Assembly (NCBI GenBank): GCA_964552325.1
Contig: CAZKHA010000101.1
Location: 1 to 12,895, forward strand
DNA: 12,895 nucleotides
Direction: 5' to 3'
Origin: CAZKCK01 sp964552325
Lineage (GTDB): Bacteria > Bacteroidota > Bacteroidia > Bacteroidales > TTA-H9
The position numbers were made by a program, and so were the translations under genes. Shown in pieces: positions 6,577 to 12,895 of the stretch. The stretch's first letter is position 1; each line of letters starts with the position of its first letter. Below the pieces are notes generated by a model. That model saw only the letters and a program-made list of their open reading frames with translations. It was not told the DNA's origin and did not search any database.

Positions 6577-6616
6577 TTAATTTATCACCATCAATTTCGC
6601 ATAATGGCTCAAGCCG
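6407..6616. other. Assembly gap: 100 N between two identical 55-base contig ends
   Basis: Positions 6462-6561 are exactly 100 N. The 55 bases before the gap (6407-6461) are identical to the 55 bases after it (6562-6616), ending and starting exactly at the N run. This is what overlapping contig ends look like when a scaffolder fails to merge them. The true sequence most likely has one copy and no gap, making the window 155 bases too long here. The left copy repeats the last codons of the FG-GAP gene (antisense of GLSHYAKLMVIN-stop), so an apparent short minus-strand frame at 6422-6646 is an artefact. Confidence 0.9.
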
Positions 6617-8826
6617 CTTTGGCAGGTCAGCACCACAAAGTACCATCCCGAATTGATGTTCAATTGGAATTCTTGCTCACCGGGGTTTCTGTTTAGCACC
6701 AATTCAACAACCCTTTTGCCAAAAACATCCACTATTCGCAAATTGCAAGGGAGCGTAATATCCTTGCTTAACTGCAGCCTAAAACTTCCTTTGCTGGGAT
6801 TTGGATAAACCTGAAAACGCGGGATCTCTGTATCCATCATCCCAATGGCAGAAGCCTTGCTTCCGGTAAAAAGCTCAAATCCACCAGCAAGGTTGCCGCT
6901 TACCATATCAGGCCAAGCATCCTCATTAATATAACCCACTGCGGCACCGGCTCGCTCGCCTACGTCTATGTTTCCCAACTGTGGATCAATCAAGGCAAAA
7001 CCCGAAGATCGTTTGCTGGCTTGCACATGGTAGCAATGTACTTTGCCATCGGCGGCACCAACGCTCAAGAGGGTATCGCCTTGATACATAAATAGCGAAG
7101 GAACACTGTAACCATAGTAAGGGTGTTGTGGATCGGTAACATCAACCCCGCCCCAAAAATCGGATAATACTGTATAATTCGGTTGGAGTGCCGTTCCGGT
7201 ATTCTGAAAGTAGCTAAGCTTTCCTAACTTATTGCCACATACAACATCCATTAATCCATCGGCATTTACATCGTAAAAAACGGGTGTAGGATATTCTTCT
7301 GTTTGTGAAATGCCTTGCAAAGGGCCCAACAACAAAAACTTGGGAATGGTTTTGCTCGTTTCGCGCTGCTTGTATAGCATGAGGCTGCCATCGGCATGGC
7401 CAAGCAACATTTCATCGTAGCCATCGGCATCAATATCGGCAAAGGCAGGATAGAGGTGCGGGAGTTTTAGACTTTGAAGCCCGGCAAAATCAGCACTTAC
7501 ACAGCTAAAAACGGATTCCTCAGGCGTTCCTGTATTGCGGTAAAGCTCCAGATGTGAAGTCCGGTGGGTTTTACGTACCCCAAACTCCATCCAGGTGCTG
7601 TCCATCTCACCTTCAGAGCCCAACACCAAATCGTTTAAGCCATCTTTGTCATAATCCCATAGTATGGCAAACGAAGCGCTGCCAATATCTAGCATGGTCT
7701 CTTGCAGAAATGCCTTGGTTTGTAATTGCATACTTCCTTGGCCGTCTTCGGCATACTTCCACACACAATTTGCATCCCGGTTTTTGGTCCAGTCAGGGTC
7801 AGAAGGCGATACCAACCATTGCTTTATACCTTTGCCAGATTCATAAAAGGGGGATACTGCGGGGCACGACATCAAATCGATGGCTTGACTGCTGGAAGGG
7901 AAAATGCTATCCACCGAGCTCATAAACGCATTAACCGACGATGCCGAATTATAGAGCGCGCTCATGTGGCCGTAATCAAGATCGCCTAGCAAAAGATCGG
8001 CTTTGCCATCTTGGTTTAGGTCATCAACAAAAAGGCTTGAGCCACTGTGACGTTGCGCATTACGATGGCTCGTTTTTGAACAACTTCCACAATTTGGATC
8101 GTTAAGGATGATGTGTGCCGAGGACTCCGACTCGGCAAAATGCCCCCAACACCGGATTTGATGCCTGAATACCAAGCTATCTCGATGTCCATAAAGTTCT
8201 TGCGATAGGTTTTGGTGATAGTCAACCCAAGTGCCAAGTGTCCAGAAATTCAAGATATCCAAATCACCATCACCATCAAGGTCGATGATGGCAGGGTAAT
8301 CGGAAGGCAGGGCGAATAAGTTGACAGAACCCGATTCATATTCAGAATACAACAAAGGTTCTACCAAGCTAAACGAAGGTGGGCTGCTGTGGTTGTTCTG
8401 GTAAACTGCAATGCCGCCGGTGGTATAGGTAAATATGTCGAATGCACCGTCGCCATTGTAATCAGCCATTATCATCCAGTCAGTTATGCTAGGTAAGCAA
8501 TGCTTATATTCAGTACTCAGGGTATAGCCATAGCCAATTCCGGGCGTGTTTATCCAAGTAGCGATGCGATTACCCGATCGGTCAAACACCAATAAGTCGT
8601 TCTGTTGGTCGCCGTTTAAATCTAGCTGGCCAAAACAGCAGGCATTCATGCCGCCAGCCCAAGGGTTCTCCCAAAAACTTCCATCCGCTTTTTGCACCAG
8701 CACCTCAAGGTCTTTTTGGAACTTGAAGACGGTAGTAAACTGTGCATGAAGCCACGAGCTTGCCAGCATTGCTATGCAAAATGCAATGCTATGGATTATC
8801 CGGCTCGAATGCTGATGGATTGCCAT
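6577..8826 (-). CDS. Secreted FG-GAP/VCBS repeat protein with T9SS type A sorting domain
   Basis: The 749-residue product has a signal peptide (hydrophobic 10-26, cleavage expected near A28 of LHA-Q). Seven calcium-type D-x-(N/D)-x-D-(G/Q) loops each lead a beta-strand repeat, at about residues 69, 122, 182, 269, 391, 464 and 519, with a degenerate eighth at 631-640. This is the VCBS/FG-GAP pattern that folds as a beta-propeller. A YFQNTGTALQP motif at 539-549 is typical of these proteins. Residues 671-749 are a T9SS type A domain (FQVYPNPSKGSF ... VFGKRVVEL ... SGWYFVVLTC ... HYAKLMVIN), so the protein should be exported to the cell surface. Ligand unknown; related proteins bind glycans or cell surfaces. 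The ATG shares one base with the stop of the upstream AlkD-like gene, suggesting translational coupling. The stop lies 15 bases inside the right-hand contig, so the protein itself is not interrupted by the gap. Confidence 0.92.
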   Translation of the reverse strand: MAIHQHSSRIIHSIAFCIAMLASSWLHAQFTTVFKFQKDLEVLVQKADGSFWENPWAGGMNACCFGQLDLNGDQQNDLLVFDRSGNRIATWINTPGIGYGYTLSTEYKHCLPSITDWMIMADYNGDGAFDIFTYTTGGIAVYQNNHSSPPSFSLVEPLLYSEYESGSVNLFALPSDYPAIIDLDGDGDLDILNFWTLGTWVDYHQNLSQELYGHRDSLVFRHQIRCWGHFAESESSAHIILNDPNCGSCSKTSHRNAQRHSGSSLFVDDLNQDGKADLLLGDLDYGHMSALYNSASSVNAFMSSVDSIFPSSSQAIDLMSCPAVSPFYESGKGIKQWLVSPSDPDWTKNRDANCVWKYAEDGQGSMQLQTKAFLQETMLDIGSASFAILWDYDKDGLNDLVLGSEGEMDSTWMEFGVRKTHRTSHLELYRNTGTPEESVFSCVSADFAGLQSLKLPHLYPAFADIDADGYDEMLLGHADGSLMLYKQRETSKTIPKFLLLGPLQGISQTEEYPTPVFYDVNADGLMDVVCGNKLGKLSYFQNTGTALQPNYTVLSDFWGGVDVTDPQHPYYGYSVPSLFMYQGDTLLSVGAADGKVHCYHVQASKRSSGFALIDPQLGNIDVGERAGAAVGYINEDAWPDMVSGNLAGGFELFTGSKASAIGMMDTEIPRFQVYPNPSKGSFRLQLSKDITLPCNLRIVDVFGKRVVELVLNRNPGEQEFQLNINSGWYFVVLTCQSGLSHYAKLMVIN

Positions 8827-9560
8827 TAGGCTTTCGGCTTACGTTTACGGAAAGGCGCTTTTTGCTCGGGCGTCATCTTTTCGGTGGCGTATTGCAGCAA
8901 GATGCTTCCGCAGAGGTCTTTACGAGGCAACAACCAAGCTTCGGTAGCGGCAGGGTGCAGTTTCCAGCATTCGCGCAAAAACCAGCCACAGCCTTGCTGC
9001 ACGGGCTTTTCCTTGTCGGGCAACAGGCCTTCGATTAAGTTTAGGAAGATTTGTAAATCAAAGCCTTTTTTGAGGGGTTTGATAAAGCTGACCGGCACGG
9101 CGCGGCGTTGCCATTTAGAAGCCGAGAGCGCCCAAGGGCTAACATCGGCGGGTTGAACCACCTTTTTAATCAACATCACCGATAGTATTTCGCCGCACAT
9201 CACATCCACCTGAGCCCAGTTGGTGTAACAGGTTTCGAGCCATTCGCCTGCCTTATGAAACATAACAGGTGTATAAGCTTTTTGAAATTTCATCAGCAGC
9301 CACATGGCCATGATGGATTCTTCGTACTTGCCGCTGGCCGAGAGCAAATCGCCCAGTTGCATACATTCCTCGGGGCTCCAATCTGCCGCAAGATTTGCTT
9401 GCAATTCAACCTTAAAGGCTTCCATGGTTTTTTGGTCGATACCCCAGGCATCGTATCCATCGGCAAAAAAGCGTGTGTATTTTTCAATGATTTTTGGGTC
9501 AGCGTGTTGCTGGCAGAACTGGACGCAATATGCGTAGGTTTCGTTGATTTTGGATTGCAT
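8826..9560 (-). CDS. AlkD-like DNA alkylation repair protein (HEAT-like)
   Basis: The 244-residue helical, basic-tailed protein matches the DNA alkylation repair (AlkD-like) family, HEAT-like repeat glycosylases that remove alkylated bases without flipping them out. The catalytic pattern is visible: NWAQVD places W115 and D119 four residues apart (compare W109/D113 of Bacillus cereus AlkD). SKWQRRAVPVS (148-158) supplies R152/R153 near the position of R148, and GCGWFLREC (190-198) supplies W193 near W187. Spacings between these sites agree within one or two residues. No signal peptide, so cytosolic. The C-terminus is rich in Lys and Arg (PFRKRKPKA). It is the first gene of a two-gene unit; its TAA overlaps the ATG of the FG-GAP/T9SS gene by one base. 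The functional reason for that pairing is not evident. True glycosylase activity is inferred from the motifs only. Confidence 0.85.
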   Translation of the reverse strand: MQSKINETYAYCVQFCQQHADPKIIEKYTRFFADGYDAWGIDQKTMEAFKVELQANLAADWSPEECMQLGDLLSASGKYEESIMAMWLLMKFQKAYTPVMFHKAGEWLETCYTNWAQVDVMCGEILSVMLIKKVVQPADVSPWALSASKWQRRAVPVSFIKPLKKGFDLQIFLNLIEGLLPDKEKPVQQGCGWFLRECWKLHPAATEAWLLPRKDLCGSILLQYATEKMTPEQKAPFRKRKPKA

Positions 9561-9606
9561 GGGCTTATCAAATTGTACGTTACGAAGAGCCTTTGAAGGG
9601 CTAGGC

Positions 9607-9614
9607 CAAAATTA
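9607..9614 (-). promoter_or_regulatory. Candidate -7 box upstream of the AlkD-like gene
   Basis: Read on the minus strand this is TAATTTTG, a full match to the Bacteroidota -7 pattern TAnnTTTG, 47 bases before the start codon. No TTTG or TTG is found at the expected -33 spacing, so this is a weak call. It would drive the AlkD-like/FG-GAP pair. Confidence 0.35.
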
Positions 9615-9695
9615 CAGTAAAAATTGATTTGGATGTAAAATTAGACCTTGGTTAAGGCATGAAACATAGAAACATAGTATTGGCAAAACGCAACC

Positions 9696-10259
9696 CTATT
9701 TGCTGACTGTAAACGTAATTGATTGGTGCTTAGCTGTACTTTGAAGGATTGCGTTTATCCGTATTTGCCATATCGCTTGCTTTTCTGGAGACTTCCCATG
9801 ATTGGTTTCGATATCGTATTTTTTCTCGTATGCGATGCAAGCATTATTCACTTCGTGGTACAAGGTTTTCACCCGTTCTTTGATGGTTAGATCGGTTAAA
9901 TGATCCATTTCGGCAAGCTTTTTCCGTAATTCGCGTGCAAAGACTTCGCCAATGTCGAAATGCAATTGTTCGTGCATCAGAAGGGATACACTTGTATGCT
10001 CCACGGTCCATGAATTGTTTTTCTCGAAAATGCAGGGAACAGAGAAACTATAGTGCTTTTTATAAATGGCCGTGGTGGCTTCTATCCGAATCTTTGTAAC
10101 GGCATTTTCGACGTAGTGCTGAGCAAAGCTTGTGTCGCCTTTAAAGTCGGCCCATTTTAGGTTATAATCAGGGCTCCAGCTAATTTCATCTTGGGCAGAT
10201 GTGACCCTTATATTCGTTAAAAGGATAAACAACAACAAAACCTGGATTATGCTACGCAT
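9696..10259 (-). CDS. DUF922 family secreted putative zinc metalloprotease
   Basis: The 187-residue product has a signal peptide (MRSIIQVLLLFILLTNIRVTSA-Q, cleavage near A22). The key motif is HEQLHFDIGE (96-105): an HExxH zinc-protease core (H96, E97, H100) with the F-D-I extension and a Glu at 105 that are typical of DUF922. The conserved YDIETNHG...QAIWQIRI block follows at 148-167, and the early WADFKG (36-41) is also typical. The family is annotated as putative secreted Zn-dependent proteases; I know of no firmly established substrate. No T9SS domain, so periplasmic location is likely. It is flanked by spacers of 135 and 164 bases and looks monocistronic. Confidence 0.85.
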   Translation of the reverse strand: MRSIIQVLLLFILLTNIRVTSAQDEISWSPDYNLKWADFKGDTSFAQHYVENAVTKIRIEATTAIYKKHYSFSVPCIFEKNNSWTVEHTSVSLLMHEQLHFDIGEVFARELRKKLAEMDHLTDLTIKERVKTLYHEVNNACIAYEKKYDIETNHGKSPEKQAIWQIRINAILQSTAKHQSITFTVSK

Positions 10260-10345
10260 TTTAAAATGATTCTTGACTAGTTGAAAATTTTGTATTAGTT
10301 CATGGCCTGCCCAGTGTCAGGCTATTCTATTGCACTAATTTTAAG

Positions 10346-10353
10346 CAAAGGTA
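10346..10353 (-). promoter_or_regulatory. Candidate -7 box upstream of the DUF922 gene
   Basis: Minus-strand TACCTTTG followed by C fully matches TAnnTTTG(C). It lies 87 bases before the DUF922 start. No -33 TTTG is found at 17-23 bases. A small hairpin (GCCTG...CAGGC, about 10308-10324) lies between the box and the gene and would be in its 5' leader. Confidence 0.35.
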
Positions 10354-10423
10354 TAAATTGAAATTTTATTACGGTATAATAATGAGTATAACAGTAGGAG
10401 ATTTAGGTAACACAAGATGCGTT

Positions 10424-10657
10424 TTAATGTTCTAATTTATCTATCAAGGTGTTAATTCGTTGTATGTAGCTATAATGTTCCCATTCAGAAGCTCCAAACA
10501 ATCCACCTTTTGCTGGTTCATGCTCAATTAACGCTAGCAGCTCATTTACATCAAAATCATCGGAATCTGGAAATGTTGTTATAAGTTCAGCGTATGTTAA
10601 CGATCCAGAATAGAATTGCTTGGCTAATTTGGCTGCGAGTTTACGTTGGTTGTTCAT
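10424..10657 (-). CDS. Small hypothetical protein (77 residues)
   Basis: Not recognised. It is an acidic, helical-looking protein starting MNNQRKLAAKLAKQFYSG, then YAELITTFPDSDDFDVNELLALIEHEP, a Gly-rich link (KGGLFG) and a closing amphipathic helix (YIQRINTLIDKLEH). No signal peptide or membrane segment, so cytosolic. The reading is clean, with an amphipathic pattern and no low-complexity stretches, which favours a real gene. Size and composition recall small immunity-type or adaptor proteins, but no toxin partner is next to it and I do not assign that role. Confidence 0.6.
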   Translation of the reverse strand: MNNQRKLAAKLAKQFYSGSLTYAELITTFPDSDDFDVNELLALIEHEPAKGGLFGASEWEHYSYIQRINTLIDKLEH

Positions 10658-10779
10658 TTATTAAACTTCTTTGAGATGGGTTAAGATTTTGACATATGCC
10701 GTTGTAATAGTTTTTTTTCGCACAATTGCTTATTAGAAATGTTTTTGCGTTAGCCTGTACAAAGCCTTCATAGAAGTGC

Positions 10780-10989
10780 TTAAAAGACGCTGGAGCTAAA
10801 GGTTAGTTGTTGTCGTTTTACTGTCATGATATTTTTCTTTCCATCTATCCTCTCCATCAATTCTAAATATACCAACAGGTTTATTTGATTTTTAACCTTG
10901 ATCAAATACTCTGTAGAATTGATCAGATTTAACGGTTTACTTTGTTTGGAAATATGGAAAGTACATGATTGCGCGACTTTTTCTTTCAT
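10780..10989 (-). CDS. Doubtful small ORF (69 residues)
   Basis: ATG at 10989-10987, product starting MKEKVAQSCTFHISKQ, with a Leu/Ile-rich middle (YLIKVKNQINLLVYLELMERI) that could be a helix. There is no recognised domain, no signal peptide and no clear promoter. Its start codon falls inside the bipartite repeat at 10988-11015, which makes it suspect. It lies 122 bases upstream of the 77-residue gene on the same strand and could be co-transcribed with it if real. Confidence 0.25.
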   Translation of the reverse strand: MKEKVAQSCTFHISKQSKPLNLINSTEYLIKVKNQINLLVYLELMERIDGKKNIMTVKRQQLTFSSSVF

Positions 10990-11015
10990 GGCACAATATT
11001 ATTTAAGCGGGTTTT
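10988..11015 (+). repeat. Bipartite dispersed repeat, copy 2
   Basis: ATGGCACA (10988-10995), a 7-base spacer, then TTAAGCGGGTTTT (11003-11015). It shares both blocks, in the same order and strand, with 3914-3949, about 7 kb away. It sits next to the inverted repeats at 11048-11092. Confidence 0.4.
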
Positions 11016-11047
11016 AAGTCTTCACACTTCATAAAAACAATGTATTG

Positions 11048-11092
11048 GCTCGGTCGTTCCCGGCCTTGTCGAGCTGGCATTTGCACAAATGC
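11048..11092. repeat. Two adjacent inverted repeats downstream of the FISUMP gene
   Basis: GCTCG (11048-11052) pairs with CGAGC (11070-11074) around a GC-rich loop. Directly beside it is GCATTTG-CA-CAAATGC (11077-11092), a perfect 7-bp inverted repeat with a 2-base centre. The stretch is clearly more GC-rich than its surroundings. It follows the FISUMP stop (26 bases further along the minus-strand transcript) and is followed on that strand by a T5 run, so it could contribute to termination. The double structure is more than a simple terminator needs. Confidence 0.45.
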
Positions 11093-11117
11093 AACGCTTG
11101 CTAAAGTAGTGGGTAAC

Positions 11118-12035
11118 CTATTCTTTAATAAGCTTTTGTTGTGCTGTCCAATTTGGCGCTGTAACTTTAATTATATACATTCCTGTGGTCAAAGCACTAA
11201 TATCGATTTCGGTCTTGCTTTTAACCAATTCGTGTTGCATAATAATATTGCCCGCCAAACTCATAATTTCCATTTGAGCATTCCCAGCACAGTTTATGAA
11301 AAATCTGTCATTAGCAGGGTTGGGAAACAATTTAAAATGTCTATTGATTTCAATATTATTTATATTATTTGATGTTGTATCTTTTATACAACGTATTGAA
11401 TAACCCATATTTATCCAGGAACCTGCATTAGTAGCCTTGGTAAACCAATAGCTCAAATAGCAATTCAATGCTAATGTATCTGACCCCCATAAGGTAGTAC
11501 TCCACATATTGCAAGATTGCCCAATGCCCATGAATTGACCATTTGAATGATAACGCAACCCTGCGGGCAAAGCGGTAAAACCACTTTCGTTAGATGCTCC
11601 CGTATTTGGACTTATCCAATGAGTTGTGTCAGCTTCTTTCATTTTACCGCCGGCAATATCAATTCCACCTAGATAGGCTTCTAACGTTTGCCATTCTGAT
11701 TGATCAGGAATATGCCAACCTAGAGGTGCGATGTTATTGCTATCATTAACCGTGTACCAATTATAAAGCAAACCGTACGTTGTACGAAGAGCGGTATCAT
11801 TGTTATAAACACAAAAAGCTGCAGATTCAAGATTACTCCATTGCATGTTGTCAGTAATGTTTGGAATCGCTTTACCATTTCTGAAATGCTGCACCCTTAG
11901 ATTTTCTTTCATCCACACTTGATTACCAATAGAGATGGTATTGTAAACATTCCCATCAATATCCACCAAGGTTTGGGCATGATTCTGAATTATCAGAAAC
12001 ATCAACAGTGCAAAAAGAAGGGCCGATTTTTTCAT
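11118..12035 (-). CDS. Secreted FISUMP-domain protein with T9SS type A sorting domain
   Basis: The 305-residue product has a signal peptide (MKKSALLFALLMFLIIQNHA, cleavage before Q21). Residues 22-218 are a FISUMP (Fibrobacter succinogenes major paralogous) domain. It has DIDGNVYNTISIGNQVWMKENL at the start in two parts (25-34 and 35-46), then GLLYNWYTV (88-96), GWHIPDQSEWQTLEAYLGG (106-124), GGKMKE (129-134), NTGASNESGFTALPAGLR (144-161), IGQSCNMWSTT (171-181) and the closing GYSIRCIKD (211-219). Residues 232-305 are a T9SS type A domain (FKLFPNPANDRFF ... LAGNIIMQ ... TTGMYIIKV ... QQKLIKE). FISUMP proteins are surface proteins of C-type-lectin-like fold with no settled function; adhesion or ligand binding is the usual guess. 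Monocistronic, with a fair promoter upstream. Confidence 0.95.
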   Translation of the reverse strand: MKKSALLFALLMFLIIQNHAQTLVDIDGNVYNTISIGNQVWMKENLRVQHFRNGKAIPNITDNMQWSNLESAAFCVYNNDTALRTTYGLLYNWYTVNDSNNIAPLGWHIPDQSEWQTLEAYLGGIDIAGGKMKEADTTHWISPNTGASNESGFTALPAGLRYHSNGQFMGIGQSCNMWSTTLWGSDTLALNCYLSYWFTKATNAGSWINMGYSIRCIKDTTSNNINNIEINRHFKLFPNPANDRFFINCAGNAQMEIMSLAGNIIMQHELVKSKTEIDISALTTGMYIIKVTAPNWTAQQKLIKE

Positions 12036-12490
12036 TATTTATGTTGTTTTTAAAAGAGTAATTTTTTGGCTATAAGGAGTGTTTGTAAGCAACTTTATGA
12101 TTTCACTACAATATCAAATTGTTTAAAAAGTATTCCAAACACTTAACCCAAGGTGCCTAGTACTTGTTGTATGCTTGTTTAAAAGCCCACTATCGTTTAC
12201 AAGGCTTTGTACATGCCTTTGGCATATATTGGCTAGGTTCTGCTCATTGCCGGCATGATGGGTTAAGGAGTTCATCACATCATATTTGAACAGTTCGTTG
12301 TACATTAATGAATTGTAGCCACAAATATACACATTCTTCTTTTACCTAAACATGGTTTTCTAGAAATGGCAAAAGCAACATTGGGTTTAAGCTTTGCAGT
12401 AAGTTTCCAATAATTGAGTGTGGGGGGTAGCTGTTCGGCTGATTGAAGTTCCTGTCCTAAAATTGCAAGCTAACAGAAGCGTTTACACTA
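12036..12490. other. Intergenic, no gene recognised
   Basis: This holds the FISUMP promoter candidate and a 14-base block (12151-12164) related, in inverse orientation, to the tandem repeat at 4521-4623. A loose hairpin (AAAGCC 12182-12187 with GGCTTT 12203-12208) on the minus strand ends in a T4 run and might terminate the gene at 12491, although it is about 280 bases away. A 69-codon minus-strand frame (12332-12123) shows no protein-like pattern and is not called. Confidence 0.45.
12089..12118 (-). promoter_or_regulatory. Candidate promoter of the FISUMP gene
   Basis: On the minus strand TTTG (12118-12115), a 17-base spacer, then TAAAGTTGC (12097-12089), one base off the Bacteroidota -7 pattern TAnnTTTGC. 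The expected transcript start near 12083 would give a leader of about 48 bases. This is the best-spaced promoter candidate in the window. Confidence 0.45.
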
Positions 12491-12895
12491 TTATACCAGC
12501 TTTTTAATTCGGTCCATTTTCAAGTGCCTTTCGACCGAGTAGGTCTTGTCAACTTTTTCCAAGTATTCGTAAATCGCCAGGCATTTACGATAGACCTTCT
12601 TGCTATCACCATCCTGTTGGTTGTCGGCAAAGGCCAAAAGCAGGGATGCCAGTTGCTCTAAAGCCACATCGGTAAAGCCTTTTTCTGATTGCAGGCTTGG
12701 GATAAAATGCGAAGTTTCTAATTCAATTAGTTCTTGGATGTCGATATCCAATTCATCTTTCAGCGCTTGAATGCTCATTACAATGCCAGCACCTACTTGC
12801 CCCTGATTCTTTAATCCAAGCATGTCAGTCAGTATTTTCCCTAAGATCCTGGCTAGCTGGTCTATTTGTTTTTTTAGGTAATCTTCTTGTTCCAT
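12491..12895 (-). CDS. Conserved-looking helical hypothetical protein (134 residues visible)
   Basis: The ATG occupies the last three bases of the window, so the frame may extend further and the start is not certain; MEQEDYLKKQIDQLARILGKILTDMLGLK does look like a natural N-terminus. The rest is helical: VMSIQALKDELDIDIQELIEL (39-59), FTDVALEQLASLLLAFADN (74-92), KKVYRKCLAIYEYLEKVDKTYSVERHLKMDRI (99-130). The KxYxKCLxIYEYL...SVERHLKM section resembles the TPR-like tail of proteins grouped as DUF6483, but this is from memory and unverified. No signal peptide, so cytosolic. Role unknown. Confidence 0.65.
   Translation of the reverse strand: MEQEDYLKKQIDQLARILGKILTDMLGLKNQGQVGAGIVMSIQALKDELDIDIQELIELETSHFIPSLQSEKGFTDVALEQLASLLLAFADNQQDGDSKKVYRKCLAIYEYLEKVDKTYSVERHLKMDRIKKLV

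Noticed and set aside
6422..6646. Minus-strand frame running through the N gap
   Set aside because: It is created by the duplicated contig end plus the N run; both sides encode the same last codons of the FG-GAP protein.
11040..11372. Plus-strand 110-codon frame
   Set aside because: It is antisense to the T9SS domain of the FISUMP gene and begins in the hairpin region; a shadow frame.
12123..12332. 69-codon minus-strand ORF
   Set aside because: No regular secondary-structure pattern or recognisable motif; it crosses the loose hairpin and the repeat-like block.

Overview
The window looks like a piece of a Bacteroidota (Bacteroidetes) genome, probably from an uncultured or environmental member assembled from short reads. 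Three proteins end in type IX secretion (T9SS) type A sorting domains. Other family signatures are a FISUMP domain, a VCBS/FG-GAP propeller-type protein, a DUF922 protein and a Bacteroidota-style dockerin protein. Start codons lack Shine-Dalgarno sequences, and promoter-like sequences follow the TAnnTTTG pattern. The DNA is AT-rich with loose gene packing. The scaffold contains a 100-N gap flanked by identical 55-base ends, which points to an unmerged contig overlap.

Layout. (1) Positions 2-2133, plus strand: the 3' part of a fibre- or stalk-like protein with 17-residue YadA-head-type repeats and a self-cleaving peptidase S74 chaperone domain. It is followed after 2 bases by a secreted protein ending in a dockerin-like EF-hand pair. 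(2) 2134-5136: one secreted T9SS protein (2832-3653) in otherwise gene-poor DNA. This stretch also holds a dockerin remnant (4065-4367) with a terminator just after it, a 51/52-bp tandem repeat, and a possible 53-residue lysine-rich ORF. (3) 5137-5838: deoD, a complete purine nucleoside phosphorylase with a clear terminator. This is the only certain core metabolic gene. (4) 5839-6576: an empty convergent spacer containing the assembly gap. (5) 9560-6577, minus strand: an AlkD-like DNA alkylation repair protein whose stop codon overlaps the start of a 749-residue FG-GAP/T9SS protein. (6) 10259-9696, minus: a DUF922 secreted putative metalloprotease, preceded by one or two small unknown genes. 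(7) 12035-11118, minus: a FISUMP/T9SS protein. (8) 12895-12491, minus: an unknown helical protein that reaches the window edge.

Five predicted genes carry Sec signal peptides and the S74 fibre is probably also surface-exposed, so the region is mostly cell-surface or secreted functions placed around housekeeping enzymes. I see no defence system, CRISPR array, complete insertion sequence, prophage or tRNA. The most unusual items are the S74 fibre plus dockerin pair with a decayed dockerin paralogue about 2 kb away, the short intergenic repeats of unknown nature, the coupled repair-enzyme/secreted-protein gene pair, and the assembly artefact, which should be corrected before any use of the 6.4-6.6 kb region.
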